Counted from the stretch's first letter, positions 47,429 to 58,212 are shown. The stretch: 64,000 nucleotides of DNA from Caulobacter sp. (GCA_017745235.1 JAGHZU010000003.1:1-64000), one strand, 5' to 3'. The notes: a model not told the origin generated them from the sequence alone. Numbers and translations: made by a program.

Positions 47429-48727
47429 TCAACCGAACGGCCCCAGCTTCGACTGGCTCAATCGAGCCATGGCGATCAGGATCAACACGCCAGTGATCAT
47501 GAGGATGGCGGCGAGGGCCAGCATCGGCGCGATGTTGCTGCCGGTCGCATCTCGCACGAGGGGCACAAGGTTCTGGGCGATGAAGCCGCCGAGGTTCCCG
47601 ATGGCGTTGATCGCCGCGATACCGGCCGCCGCTCGGGGTCCGCTGAGAAAACTCGGCGGCAAGCTCCAGAATACGGGCTGGGCCGCGAAGATCGCGGGGG
47701 CGGCGACGCATAGCATGGCGAACTTCAACGCGGGGCCGGGCAGGATCACGCTCAGGGTCAAGGCTATCGCGGCCAGCAGGATGGGTCCGGCGATGTGCCA
47801 GGCGCTCGCCCCATGGCGCGCGGCATGACGCGGCACGGCCCACAGCGCCAGGCCCACCAGAAGCCACGGCAGGACGTTGATCAGCCCGTTCACGGTGTTG
47901 GATACGCCAAAGGACTTGACGATCGTCGGCAGCCAGTAGCTCAAGCCATAGGCGCCCAACGGCATGCCGATGTAGAGGCCCGCCAGCAACAGAACGCGCG
48001 GGTCGAACATGGCCTTCCACGCCCCGCGATGGTCGGCGGCTTCGCCGTTGCGCTCAATGGACAAGACCTCCGACAGCCAGGCCTTTTGCTCACGCCCCAA
48101 CCAGCGGGCCTGATCCGGTCCGTCAGGCAATCGCCAAAGAACATAGGGCGCCAGCAGCACGGCCGGCGCGCCTGTCGCCAGGAAGACCCATTGCCAACCG
48201 GCCACACCCAACAGGCCGTCGAGGTCCAGCAGCATGCCGCCAACCGCCGCTCCGACGGCGTTGGCCAGGGCGCTGGCGATCATGAACAGACCCACCATCC
48301 GCGCGCGATGCGCCTGTGGATACCAGAGGGTCAGGACATAGAGCACGCCGGGGAAGAACCCCGCTTCGGTGACGCCCAGCAGAAACCGCAGGACGTAGAA
48401 CATCGCCGCGTTCTGGGTGAATCCGAGGGCCAGCGTGACCAGACCCCAGGTGAACATGATGCGCGCAAACCAGACCCGTGCGCCCACCCGGGCCAGGATC
48501 AGGTTCGAAGGCGCCTCGAACAGAAAATAACCGATGAAGAACAGCGACGCACCCAGGCCGTAGGCCGCCTCGCTGAGGCCCAGAGCCTGGACCATCTCCA
48601 GCTTGGCGTAGGACACGTTCTGCCGGTCGATATAGGCGATGAGGTACATCAGGCAGAACAGCGGCATCAGCCGCCGCGTCACCCGACCGACCGTGGCGCG
48701 CTCCATGTCGGGGGACGGATCAGGCAT
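47429..48727 (-). CDS. MFS transporter, anion:cation symporter (aldonate/phthalate-type)
   Basis: LMYLIAYIDRQNVSYAKLEMVQALGLSEAAYGLGASLFFIGYFLFEAPSNLILARVGARVWFARIMFTWG signature of the ACS family. Confidence 0.9.
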   Translation of the reverse strand: MPDPSPDMERATVGRVTRRLMPLFCLMYLIAYIDRQNVSYAKLEMVQALGLSEAAYGLGASLFFIGYFLFEAPSNLILARVGARVWFARIMFTWGLVTLALGFTQNAAMFYVLRFLLGVTEAGFFPGVLYVLTLWYPQAHRARMVGLFMIASALANAVGAAVGGMLLDLDGLLGVAGWQWVFLATGAPAVLLAPYVLWRLPDGPDQARWLGREQKAWLSEVLSIERNGEAADHRGAWKAMFDPRVLLLAGLYIGMPLGAYGLSYWLPTIVKSFGVSNTVNGLINVLPWLLVGLALWAVPRHAARHGASAWHIAGPILLAAIALTLSVILPGPALKFAMLCVAAPAIFAAQPVFWSLPPSFLSGPRAAAGIAAINAIGNLGGFIAQNLVPLVRDATGSNIAPMLALAAILMITGVLILIAMARLSQSKLGPFG

Positions 48728-48822
48728 GCGAAGATCTCTCTTGAACTTTCACGCTCGTTGCCGCGGCTGCGCCAGACGGGCCTGATTTCAGATCGCGTTT
48801 CAACATAGGACTTCCGGCCACG

Positions 48823-48868
48823 AAAAATTCGCCCGGGCCGGTCGGCTGACCGCTTCGGCCCGGGCGAA
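48823..48868 (-). terminator. intrinsic terminator of the second TonB receptor gene
   Basis: TTCGCCCGGGCCG-N15-CGGCCCGGGCGAA perfect 13-bp stem followed on the minus strand by TTTTT. Confidence 0.8.
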
Positions 48869-48897
48869 GCCGCACTGGGGGGGAAAGGCGGCGCGAG

Positions 48898-51894
48898 TTA
48901 GAATTCGTAGCGGATACCGACGTGATAGAACCGGCCCAGCAGGTCATAGAGCGCCGGGTTGGCGTCCAGGCCCGTATTGGTCTGGGGCGACGGCACGGGG
49001 TCCTTGTTGAACAGGTTGGCGACCTTGAAATAGGCCTTCAGGCCGTCCTTGATCTCGTACGAACCGCTGAGGTCGACATAGGTCGCGCCCTTCATCCGGT
49101 TGTAGTCGATCGTCGGATAGTTGTTGTTGTCCGCCGCGCTTCTGCCGACAGGGCAGGTTCCGGGGCCGCACTCGACGTACTGGCCGCCGATGACGCCATC
49201 GCTGAACCAGCGCTCCTGCAGGCTGAGCATGAACCGGTCGGAGGTCCAGGTCTGGACGGCCAGCACCTTCCAGTCCGGCGTGTTGCCCGAGTTCTGACCG
49301 GCGGTGTCGATGACAGAGCCGCCAGGGAAGCCCTGGTTGGTGACGTACTTGTGGACGTTCGTCGCCAGGGCCCGCAGATCGAAGTGGCCCGGCACGCTGG
49401 GCAGATCGAAGCGGTAGCTGGCTTCGATGTCGAAGCCGCTGGTCTTGATCGAGGCCAGGTTGAACACCTGCGCGTTGACGTAGGCGTTCGGCGGATTGAG
49501 GTCGAACAGGCCGCAGTACTGCGACAGGCCCGCGTAGCAGAAGTTGACCACCTGCTGGGCGGACAGGCTGGAAATGCCGCCGTCCAGCACGATGTTGTAC
49601 CAGTCGACCGACACGCTGAAGCCGGGTAGCCACTTCGGGTTCGAGAGGACCACGCCCAGCGTCGCGTTCTTGGCGATTTCCGGCTTCAGGTTGGGATTGC
49701 CGATCACGTTCTGGAGGATCAACACCGAACCGCCGGAGGGTTGGCCCGCAGGAGCGCCCGTCGAGGGAATGGTGAAGTTCGGGACCGTGGTCGTGACCGG
49801 GGCGGCGAACAGCTCCGACAGGTTCGGCGCGCGCACGTCGCGCGAGGTGACGGCCCGCAGGCGGACGCCGTCGATCGGCGTGTCCCAGGTCGCGCCCACC
49901 TTCCAGGTGTAGACCGTGCCCGAGGTGCTGTAGTCGGTCCAGCGGCCGGCGGCGTTGAGGTTGGCCTTGCCCGCGGCCTCGTTGTCGACCAGCGGCACGT
50001 TCACTTCGGCGTAGGCTTCCTTGACGTTGTACTCGCCGCGGCCCGAGTGATAGTTGCCCGCATACCAGTTGTTGCCCTGGGTGTTCAGGACGGGATCGGC
50101 CGGATAGTCGGCGGTGTAGGGCGAGGCCGCCGAACCGTCGCCATAGGGGTCGCCTTGGACGTGATAGGCCTCGCGGCGATACTCGGCGCCGACGGCCAGC
50201 GAAATCGGGCCCGCCCAGCCCTGGATCGGCTCGCCGCTGATGTTGATGCTGGCCACGTCCTGCTTCTGGACCGAGTGCTGGTACGGGCCGTTCTTGGGCG
50301 TGATGTAGGCCAAGGCTGCGTCGCTGGGCGTCTGACCGCCGAAGACGTTGATCGGCTGACACCCGTTGGCCCGGGCGGTGGGGTCGGCGCAGACGATCTG
50401 GCCGTTGAGCAGCGTCGCCTGGACGGCCTGCCGATAGTGTGGGTTCAGCAGGATGTCGCGAACGTGGATGTTCGTCGTGTTCTGGCCGTGCGTATAGTAG
50501 GCGTCATAGGACCAGTCCTTGCCGAAAGCGTTGAACTTGCCGTCGGCGCCGATCACCGCCCGGACCTGGGTCCGCGTCGGGTGGACCGAGATGTTCCGAG
50601 GCAGCAGCGCATTGCTGGTGCCGAAGGTGAACTGGGTGATGCCGGCAGTGGCGCAAGCCGCCGCGACGGAGGCCGGCAGGTAAGGGTTCGAGCACTGCAG
50701 GACCAGGCCGGTCGTGGCCGCGCCCGGATTGGGCTGGTTGGCGCTTTCGACACGCGCGACGTTCAGGGTGCCGTAGATCTCGTTGTTGTCGTCGATGTCG
50801 TAGGCGACACGGGTGTAGCCGTTCAGGCGCTTGATCTCGGACTGCAGCGAGGTGCCCACGCCCACGTTGCCCGACAGGTCGCCGCCGACGCAGAAGCCGC
50901 CGTTCGTATAGCAGCCGATCACCGCGCCGTTCGCGGCCTTGGACGGTACGCCGTTCGAGCCGTACTGGAATTGGAACGGGTTGCCGTTCTTGTCGAAGGC
51001 CGTGCCCTGCAACGGCCCGGCGCTGATGAGGCCGTACTTGGTGTACTGATAGGCTTGGGCGTGCTCGCGATAGAGGTACTGCGGCGAGCCGTCGTTGGTG
51101 ACGCCGCGATTGACGAGAGTGGCCGTCGTATACCAGTCGCGGCTTCCCGGAGCGTCCTCGCCGAAGCCGCCGGCCGGAACGCCGTCCTCGTCGTCGTATT
51201 CGCCGCTCAGCTGGACGTGCAGCTTGCCGCCCATGAAAGCCTTGCCGACCGCGACCTGGGCCAGGAATTGCTCGTTGTCGCCGTAGGTCGTGACGCCCGC
51301 CGCGAAGTTCGACTTGAAGCCTTCGAAGTGCTTGTCGGTGATGAAGTTGACCACGCCGCCAACCGCGTCCGAGCCATAGGAGGCCGAGGCGCCGCCGTTC
51401 ACGACGTCCACCCGTTGCACCAGCAGCTGCGGGAACAGGCTGATATCGGGAACGCCGGTGATGTTGGCCGGAACGACGCGTTGGCCGTCCAGCAGGGTCA
51501 GGGTGCGGATCGTGCCCAGGCCCCGCAGCGAGAACGAGGACAGCCCCTGCTGACCGCTCGAGGTGCTGAAGGTGCCGGTCGTCGCGCCTGTCGATCCCTG
51601 CAAGGACGGCAGCTGGGCGATGGTGGTGAAGACGTTGGGCTCGGCGTTGCGCTCCAGATCGGCCTGGCCGAGGGCCTGGGTCGGCGTGGGAGCGGTGAAG
51701 CCAGTGGAGCGGATGCGCGAGCCGGTCACCACGACTTCGGACAGGGACGTGGCGTCAGGAGCCTCCGCCGCCGGCGAGGGCTGCGTTGTCTGGGCGGCGG
51801 CCGACGCCGCCATCGCCATCAGAGCCATCGCGCTCGTCGCGAACAGAGCGCCTAAACCAGCCGATCCCCCGCCAGTGCGACCAACACCATTCAT
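48898..51894 (-). CDS. TonB-dependent receptor
   Basis: signal peptide, LSEVVVTGSRIRSTGFTAPTPTQALG, RVDVVNGGASASYGSDAVGGVVNFITDK, C-terminal YHVGIRYEF. Confidence 0.95.
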   Translation of the reverse strand: MNGVGRTGGGSAGLGALFATSAMALMAMAASAAAQTTQPSPAAEAPDATSLSEVVVTGSRIRSTGFTAPTPTQALGQADLERNAEPNVFTTIAQLPSLQGSTGATTGTFSTSSGQQGLSSFSLRGLGTIRTLTLLDGQRVVPANITGVPDISLFPQLLVQRVDVVNGGASASYGSDAVGGVVNFITDKHFEGFKSNFAAGVTTYGDNEQFLAQVAVGKAFMGGKLHVQLSGEYDDEDGVPAGGFGEDAPGSRDWYTTATLVNRGVTNDGSPQYLYREHAQAYQYTKYGLISAGPLQGTAFDKNGNPFQFQYGSNGVPSKAANGAVIGCYTNGGFCVGGDLSGNVGVGTSLQSEIKRLNGYTRVAYDIDDNNEIYGTLNVARVESANQPNPGAATTGLVLQCSNPYLPASVAAACATAGITQFTFGTSNALLPRNISVHPTRTQVRAVIGADGKFNAFGKDWSYDAYYTHGQNTTNIHVRDILLNPHYRQAVQATLLNGQIVCADPTARANGCQPINVFGGQTPSDAALAYITPKNGPYQHSVQKQDVASINISGEPIQGWAGPISLAVGAEYRREAYHVQGDPYGDGSAASPYTADYPADPVLNTQGNNWYAGNYHSGRGEYNVKEAYAEVNVPLVDNEAAGKANLNAAGRWTDYSTSGTVYTWKVGATWDTPIDGVRLRAVTSRDVRAPNLSELFAAPVTTTVPNFTIPSTGAPAGQPSGGSVLILQNVIGNPNLKPEIAKNATLGVVLSNPKWLPGFSVSVDWYNIVLDGGISSLSAQQVVNFCYAGLSQYCGLFDLNPPNAYVNAQVFNLASIKTSGFDIEASYRFDLPSVPGHFDLRALATNVHKYVTNQGFPGGSVIDTAGQNSGNTPDWKVLAVQTWTSDRFMLSLQERWFSDGVIGGQYVECGPGTCPVGRSAADNNNYPTIDYNRMKGATYVDLSGSYEIKDGLKAYFKVANLFNKDPVPSPQTNTGLDANPALYDLLGRFYHVGIRYEF

Positions 51895-51974
51895 CCCGCC
51901 ATCTCCCTCTTTTCTTTGAGGCCACCGACATGACCTAGGGGGACTGTGTCAGGCTCGCCGCGAGCGAACTATTA

Positions 51975-51984
51975 GACCATGGTC
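51975..51984. promoter_or_regulatory. palindrome GACCATGGTC (shared 14-mer GACCATGGTCGTAG)
   Basis: perfect 10-bp palindrome, 80 nt upstream of the TonB receptor start. Confidence 0.55.
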
Positions 51985-52016
51985 GTAGGCCCTCCCCCAC
52001 CGGGAGAGGCCAGCGG

Positions 52017-55000
52017 CTACCGTCCGCGCACGGCGTAGAGCGCGTGGTGGGTCAGGATGAACAGCATCCGCCCGTCCGGTCCGCCAAACAGCAGCTGCAA
52101 CGGACGCTCGGGCACGTCGATCCGCCCCAACGGCTGGCCGTCCGGCGCGTAGACGAAGACCTGGCCGTTGGCGACATGCACCCGTCCCTCGGGATCGACC
52201 ACCACGCTCTCGCCGCCGCGGTCGGCGAAGACCTTCAGGTCGGTCACTTGCCCCTTCGGACCGACCAGACCGCTATAGGTCTTGTTCTCGGAGCTATTGG
52301 CGACGAACACCCGCTGACCGGACCGAACCGTCGTGAAGCCGTAGGTATCCAGCGAATCCGAAAAGCGCAGGCCGCGATAGTCGGAGGGGCCCTGCTGGAA
52401 GACGCGATAGGCCGGCAGGACCAGGCTGCCGTCCGGCGAGACGTATTCGCGGACCTTCGGCACGGCCATCTCGCGGGCGAACAGTTCGGCCAGGGTGGCG
52501 AACTGATAGGTCTCAGGATCCAGTTGATCCCTGAACTCGGCGTTGTTCCACCAGTTGACCGGCAGCACCGTCGCCGCCCGCGGGTGGTCGGCCGCCGGGG
52601 TCGGCGCGATCACCGTGACCTCGGTGTCGGGGCTGCCCGGCTTGAAGCTGTAGACCGTGCCGTCACGGCCGTCGGACGACAGGACCAACAGGTTCCCCGA
52701 ACCATCAACGGCGAGATTGATCGGGTCCAAAGTGTTGTCCCGCACGATTGACAGCTTGCGGGCCTCCGACCAGCTGTAGATGCGCTGGTGGCGGCGGTCG
52801 GTGAAGTAGAGCGTTCCGGCCCCATCGACCGCGCCGCCGCCTAGCGAGAAGAAGCCGTCGGCCAGCTTCTCCAGCTGCGCGCCCGCCGGGAAGATCGAGG
52901 ACGTGACCGGTGAAGGCTTGGCCGGCAGGTCCAGCACGGCGAACTGCCGCTCGCGCGCCTCCAACCCGCTGGTGGCGTCTTGAATGGCGTTCTCGTACGG
53001 ATACTTGGTCAGGCGCAGGAAGGTCGCGCAGCCGTTCTCGTCGCAGGTCCCAACGCCGCTTTCGCCATTCACCGCCACGTTGCGGAAGCGGATGTCGCGC
53101 GAGTTGTAGACCTTGACCGCCGTCGGCGCAGGGCGCCGCGTCCGGGTCACCCGATAGCCGTGATAATTGGCCACCAGGATGTCGTGGGAGTCGCGGATTT
53201 CCAGCGAGACGGTGTCTTCGCCCTCCCCGGCCTCCTCCTCGGTCTGCGGCGCCAGGAGTTCCCAGTTGGCGACGCGGTTGAGCGTGATCTCGGTGCGCAC
53301 GTGGTGCTCGACCGAAGCCTGATAGATGCGGCCGGGCGTCTGGGTGTCCGACACGTAGATGCCCGAATAGGCGTAGGTGCTGGGGCTCCAGATGTTGGCG
53401 AAGGTCCCGCCGCCGCCATTGGTCACCCAAAGGCTGGGATATTGCCCCGCCCAGCGTTTGGCGGGATCGGCGTCGCCCGTGCCGTTGGCGTTGTACGGAT
53501 TGAACCGCGTCCCGTCGAAGAGGTCGGTGCCGTGGCCGCCCTGGAACTTGACGTCGTCGACCAGGGAGTCGGCGCCCGCCGTCCAAAGCAGGGCCGTGGC
53601 GCGCGGATTGATCCCTCCGGTGTTGAGGCCCAGGCCGAAGACGATGTTGTCGCCTTTGTCGGCCGAGGCGACCAGGGCCTTGGGCGCGCCGGCGCCCTGA
53701 TAGGCCGGAGTATGATCGGGCAAGACGATCTGGGTCAGGTTCGGATGCAGGCCGACCAGCACCGTATCGGCCCTTAGCTTCAGGGTGTCGGCCACCCGGT
53801 AGAAGCCGGCGGGAAAATAGACCACGCGGTGGGTGTCGATCGCCTTCTGGATGGCGGTCGTGTCGTCGGTGGTGTCGTCGCCCTTGGCGCCCAGCGCACG
53901 CACGTTCGCCCAGTCGGCGGTGGCCGGCAGGGCGCGGATCGCGGGGGCGCGTCGCGCCGGCAGGCTTGGGATCGCCTCGGCCTTCATGTCGGTCTTGTAG
54001 GTCCCCACCTGGCCCAGGCCCGGCAGGGTCAGTCCGTGGGTGAAGGACGAAACGCGGTAAGCCTTGCCCTTGCCCGCCTCGGTCTTGCCGCTGTCGCGGA
54101 AGCGGGCGAACACCGGCGTATTGGCGGCCAGCGCGCTTTCGAAGCCCACCTGTGTGTAGACGTTGTTCTCGTTGGAGATCACGACGCCGGCCTTGGAGAT
54201 GTTCTCGAAGCGGACGTCCTTGCCCCACAGCCAGTCGCCGTAGCCGCGGTCGATCTCGATTCCGACCGGCGCATCGCGCATAGCCACGTTCACGAGGGTC
54301 AGGCCGGCCTCGTGCTCGCGGATCGCCGCGTCGCGCTGACCTTCGAAGGTGGAATCCAGCAGCACGAAACCCCAGGCCGGCGAGGTCTTCTCGGCCAGGA
54401 TGCCGTAGCGCCCGCCCTTGAAGTGAAGGTCCTCGGCCTCGTTGGCGACCTGGTAGAGGCCCGCCAGGCCTGAACCGATGTCGAATTCCATATGGCTGAC
54501 GAAGGCGTGTTGGGCGGCGTGGAAGCGGATCGCCGTGGCCGCCGGATTACCCTTGCCGATCTTGAAGTCGATATTGGCCATGGCGCTGTAGAAGGTGCCG
54601 GGATTGGCGTCGGCCACATCCTTGTCGAACGGCACGCTGCCGGACGGCGGGAACGGCACGCGGCGAGCCGGATCGCGCTTGGCGCCGGCGAAGATCACCA
54701 TGTTGGCCACGCCCTTCTGGAAGCCCGGCGTGGAGTCGGGAAGCTCGATCAGCGGCCGCGTGGCGCCGACGCCGAACACCCGCACCCCGGGCCATAGGAA
54801 GAGGGTCCTGGTGATGCGGTAGCGGCCCGACGGCAGGAAGACTAGGCCGCCGCCGCCCTTGGCCGCGGCGGCGTCGATTGCGGCCTGGATGGCCGGACCA
54901 TCGTCCGCCCGCCCATCGCCCTTGGCCCTGACCACAACGGCTGCGGGATCATCGGGAGCGGTCGCGAAGACCGACACCGAAGCCCAGGCCGGTCCGGTCA

Positions 55001-55055
55001 CGGCCGTGCCCAGAGCGATCGAAGCCGCGCCCAGCGCGACCAGCCAAGTCTTCAT
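52017..55055 (-). CDS. secreted two-domain pectate-lyase-3/GH55-like beta-helix protein with C-terminal SMP-30/NHL-like propeller
   Basis: signal peptide; VVVRAKGDGRADDGPAIQAAIDAAAAKGGGGLVFLPSGRYRITRTL and NVRALGAKGDDTTDDTTAIQKAIDTHRVVYFPAGFYRVADTL; C-terminal AVDGAGTLYFTDRRHQRIYSW. Confidence 0.88.
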   Translation of the reverse strand: MKTWLVALGAASIALGTAVTGPAWASVSVFATAPDDPAAVVVRAKGDGRADDGPAIQAAIDAAAAKGGGGLVFLPSGRYRITRTLFLWPGVRVFGVGATRPLIELPDSTPGFQKGVANMVIFAGAKRDPARRVPFPPSGSVPFDKDVADANPGTFYSAMANIDFKIGKGNPAATAIRFHAAQHAFVSHMEFDIGSGLAGLYQVANEAEDLHFKGGRYGILAEKTSPAWGFVLLDSTFEGQRDAAIREHEAGLTLVNVAMRDAPVGIEIDRGYGDWLWGKDVRFENISKAGVVISNENNVYTQVGFESALAANTPVFARFRDSGKTEAGKGKAYRVSSFTHGLTLPGLGQVGTYKTDMKAEAIPSLPARRAPAIRALPATADWANVRALGAKGDDTTDDTTAIQKAIDTHRVVYFPAGFYRVADTLKLRADTVLVGLHPNLTQIVLPDHTPAYQGAGAPKALVASADKGDNIVFGLGLNTGGINPRATALLWTAGADSLVDDVKFQGGHGTDLFDGTRFNPYNANGTGDADPAKRWAGQYPSLWVTNGGGGTFANIWSPSTYAYSGIYVSDTQTPGRIYQASVEHHVRTEITLNRVANWELLAPQTEEEAGEGEDTVSLEIRDSHDILVANYHGYRVTRTRRPAPTAVKVYNSRDIRFRNVAVNGESGVGTCDENGCATFLRLTKYPYENAIQDATSGLEARERQFAVLDLPAKPSPVTSSIFPAGAQLEKLADGFFSLGGGAVDGAGTLYFTDRRHQRIYSWSEARKLSIVRDNTLDPINLAVDGSGNLLVLSSDGRDGTVYSFKPGSPDTEVTVIAPTPAADHPRAATVLPVNWWNNAEFRDQLDPETYQFATLAELFAREMAVPKVREYVSPDGSLVLPAYRVFQQGPSDYRGLRFSDSLDTYGFTTVRSGQRVFVANSSENKTYSGLVGPKGQVTDLKVFADRGGESVVVDPEGRVHVANGQVFVYAPDGQPLGRIDVPERPLQLLFGGPDGRMLFILTHHALYAVRGR

Positions 55056-55137
55056 GGCGAAACTCCCCTACCCGGCGATGGAACGTCCGATGCCGGCCCG
55101 CCGCGAAAACAAACGTAAGTCCGTGGTACGCCGCAAG

Positions 55138-58100
55138 TCAGGGCGTGACCGCATAGAGCGAATGATGAGTCAGGACGAACAGCGTGCGCTTGTCCTGTCC
55201 CCCGAAAACCAGTTGCAGCGGCCGCTCGGGCACGTCGATCCGGCCAGCCGGCTTGCCGTCGGGCCCGTACTGGAAGATCTGGCCGTTGGCGACGAACACC
55301 CGGCCCTGGCCGTCCACTGCGACGCTCTCGCCGCCGCGTTCGGCGAACACCTTCAGATCGGTCAGGGCGCCGCCAGCGCCGATCTGGCCGCTGTAGGTCC
55401 GCCCCTCGGACTCGTTGGTGACGAACACCCGCTCGCCGATCGCGCCGCCGATCAGGCCGTGGGCCTGCAGGCTGTCGGCCCAGCGCCAGCCGACATGGTC
55501 GGGCGGTCCCTGCTGCCAGACCCTGAACGCGGGCAGCGACAGGCTGCCGTCAGGAGAGACGTATTCCTGAGCTTTGGGTGCGCCGACGTCGCGGGCGAAC
55601 ATCTGCGCCAGGGTCGTAAACTCCCCGCTGGCCGGATCGTACTGATCCCGGAACTCGCCGTTGTTCCACCAGTTGACCGGCAAGAGCGTCGTGGCGCCCG
55701 GGCGCGCGGCCGTCGGCGTCGGGGCGATCACGGTCAGTTGGTCCTTAGGTCCGTTCGGATCGATCGAATAGACGCTGGCCTGCGGGCCGTACGAAGACAC
55801 CACCAGCAGCTTGCCCGAGCGGTCGACCGCCAGGTTGGTCGGGTCCAGAGAATGGTCACGCACCACCTCCAGCCCCTTGGCCGCCGTCCAGCGGTAGATC
55901 CGCTGGAAGCGCTTCTCGACGAAGTAAAGCGCCCCGTCCGCGCCCACGGTCGCGCCGGAGATGGACCAGAAGCCGGTCTCCAGCTTGCGCACCTTTGGAT
56001 CGACGGCCGTGGCGACGGGCGTGGCGTCGCCCTTCACATCCAGCACCGCGAATTCGCGCTCGCGCACCTCCTGCTTGCGGCTCTTGTCCTGGATGGCGTT
56101 CTCGAACGGGTACTTGCTGGCGCGGAGATAGGTGCCGCAGCCGATCTTGTCGCACAGGGCCACGCCGCTCTCGGCGTTTATATGGACGTTGCGGAAGCGG
56201 ATGTCGGTCGAGTTGAACAGCTTCACCGCCGTCTCGGCCGGGTGATACGACCGTGTGACCCGATAGCCGTGATAATTGGCGAACAGGATGTTGCGCGAGT
56301 TGCGCACCTCCAGCGAGACGGCGTCCGGCCCATCGCCGACCTCCTGCTCGGTCTGAGGCGCCAGGAATTCCCAATTCTCGACGTTGTCGAGCACGAACTC
56401 GTTGCGCACGTGGTGCTCGACCGAGACCTCGTAGATGTGACCCGGCGTCTTGGTGTCGCTGATGTAGAAGCCGGCCGACGCGAAGGTGTTGGGACTCCAG
56501 ACGTTGGCGAAGGTCCCGCCGCCGCCGTCGGTCACCCAGATGCTGGGGTACTGAGCGTCCCAGCGACCGTCGGCGACGGGATCGCCGCTGCGGGCCTGCA
56601 AAGCGCCGAGCGACTTGCCGTCCATGGTGGGCGTGCCGCCGCCGCCCATGATCTTGACGTCGGTGACTTGCGAGGCCGCGCCCGATCGCCAAAGCAGGGC
56701 CGAGGCGCGCGGATTGACCCTACCGGTGAAGACGCCGATCCCCGCCAGCAGGTTGTCGCCGCCCTTGGGCGTCTCCAGCACGGGCGCCACCGGCCCGACG
56801 CCGGCGTGGCGCGGGTTGTCGTCGGGAATCACCAGCTGGGTCATGGCCGGATGCAAGCCGATCAGCACGGTGTCGGGCCGCAGCTTCAAGGTGTCGGTGA
56901 CCTTGTAGAAGCCGATCGGTAGGTAGAGCACCTTGTGGGTGTCGATGGCCTTCTGCAGGGCGGCGGTGTCGTCGCTCGTGCTGTCGCCCTTCACGCCCAG
57001 GCTCTTGACGTTGATCCAGTCGGCCACCGGCGGCAGGGCGCGCAAGGCCGGCGACGCGGCGGCGGGCAAGGCCTTCAGCGGCGTCACGTCGGCGACGGTC
57101 TTGTGCTCGCCCATCCGCCCCAGGCCCGACAGGGTCAGGCCGTAGGTGAAGGTCCCCACCCTGTAGGCGCGGCCCTTGCCTGCCACCGTCCTGCCGCTGT
57201 CACGAAAACTCGCGAACACCGGGGTGTTGGTCGCCACGGCGTTGTCGAAGCCAACCTGGGTAAAGACGCTGTCCTCGGCCGAGATCACGACCCCCGCCTT
57301 GGAGACGTTCTCGAAGCGGACGTTCTTGCCCCACAGGCTGTCGCTGTAGCCGCGATCGATGTCGATGCCGACAGGCGTGTTCTTGATGGCCACATTGACC
57401 AGGGTCAGGTCGACCTCGTGCTCACGGATCGCCGCGTCACGCTGGCCGTCGAAGCTGGAGTCGATCAGGCTGAACTGCCAGGCCGGCGAGGTCTTCTCGG
57501 TGACGATCCCGTAGCGGCCGCCCTGGAAGTGGACATCCTCCATGATGTTGCCGGCCTGGTAGACGCCGGCGAAGGCCGAGCCCAGGCGGAAGTCCATGTG
57601 GCTGAGGAAGGCGTGCTGGGCCATGCGGAAGCGCACCCCCGCCGCGGCCGGATTGCCCTCGCCGATCTCGATGTCGATGTTGGCCATGGCCGAATAGAAG
57701 GTGCCCGAATTGGCGTCGCGCACCTTGTCGGTGGGCGGAACCACATTCGGCACCGGCACGGGAATGTCGCCCACCTGATACTGGTCGCCCCCCGTGAACA
57801 CGATCATCGCGCCCACGCCTTTCTGGAACCCTGGCGTGTCGGGACCCAGCAGCAGGACCGGCCGGGTCGCGCCCACACCAAACAGGCGCACGCCCGGCGG
57901 GACCAGGATCGTCCGGCTCAGGCGATAGCGACCCGACGGCAGGAAGACGAGACCGTGGCCGGTCGGATCGCGCGCGGCGTCGAGCGCCTTCTGGATGACG
58001 TCGGTGTCGTCGGCGCGGCCGTCGCCGGCGCCCTTGACGGTGATGGCACGAGGGTCGTCGGGCGCGGTGAGCAGGACGGAACCGGCATGGGCCAAGGTGG

Positions 58101-58143
58101 ACGTAGAGATCGCCAGAAACGCCGCCAGAAGGACCGCCCGCAT
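55138..58143 (-). CDS. tandem paralogue of the preceding beta-helix/propeller protein
   Basis: signal MRAVLLAAFLAISTSTLAHAG; same domain order; clear collinear identity (YVSPDGSL, GGESV.VD..GRV.VANGQ, GRIDVPERPLQL.FGG). Confidence 0.88.
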   Translation of the reverse strand: MRAVLLAAFLAISTSTLAHAGSVLLTAPDDPRAITVKGAGDGRADDTDVIQKALDAARDPTGHGLVFLPSGRYRLSRTILVPPGVRLFGVGATRPVLLLGPDTPGFQKGVGAMIVFTGGDQYQVGDIPVPVPNVVPPTDKVRDANSGTFYSAMANIDIEIGEGNPAAAGVRFRMAQHAFLSHMDFRLGSAFAGVYQAGNIMEDVHFQGGRYGIVTEKTSPAWQFSLIDSSFDGQRDAAIREHEVDLTLVNVAIKNTPVGIDIDRGYSDSLWGKNVRFENVSKAGVVISAEDSVFTQVGFDNAVATNTPVFASFRDSGRTVAGKGRAYRVGTFTYGLTLSGLGRMGEHKTVADVTPLKALPAAASPALRALPPVADWINVKSLGVKGDSTSDDTAALQKAIDTHKVLYLPIGFYKVTDTLKLRPDTVLIGLHPAMTQLVIPDDNPRHAGVGPVAPVLETPKGGDNLLAGIGVFTGRVNPRASALLWRSGAASQVTDVKIMGGGGTPTMDGKSLGALQARSGDPVADGRWDAQYPSIWVTDGGGGTFANVWSPNTFASAGFYISDTKTPGHIYEVSVEHHVRNEFVLDNVENWEFLAPQTEQEVGDGPDAVSLEVRNSRNILFANYHGYRVTRSYHPAETAVKLFNSTDIRFRNVHINAESGVALCDKIGCGTYLRASKYPFENAIQDKSRKQEVREREFAVLDVKGDATPVATAVDPKVRKLETGFWSISGATVGADGALYFVEKRFQRIYRWTAAKGLEVVRDHSLDPTNLAVDRSGKLLVVSSYGPQASVYSIDPNGPKDQLTVIAPTPTAARPGATTLLPVNWWNNGEFRDQYDPASGEFTTLAQMFARDVGAPKAQEYVSPDGSLSLPAFRVWQQGPPDHVGWRWADSLQAHGLIGGAIGERVFVTNESEGRTYSGQIGAGGALTDLKVFAERGGESVAVDGQGRVFVANGQIFQYGPDGKPAGRIDVPERPLQLVFGGQDKRTLFVLTHHSLYAVTP

Positions 58144-58202
58144 GCCGCTCTCCTTGTCACAATCCCTTACCGATAAGGGATCGCCGCAAGCCCGCCATCC
58201 TC

Positions 58203-58212
58203 GACCATGGTC
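58203..58212. promoter_or_regulatory. palindrome GACCATGGTC (shared 14-mer GACCATGGTCGTAG)
   Basis: second exact copy, in the divergent region between the beta-helix gene (start 58143) and gluconokinase (start 58307). Confidence 0.55.

Noticed and set aside
49741-51855. 704-aa plus-strand ORF opposite the second TonB receptor
   Set aside because: Shadow ORF in high GC; no domain evidence
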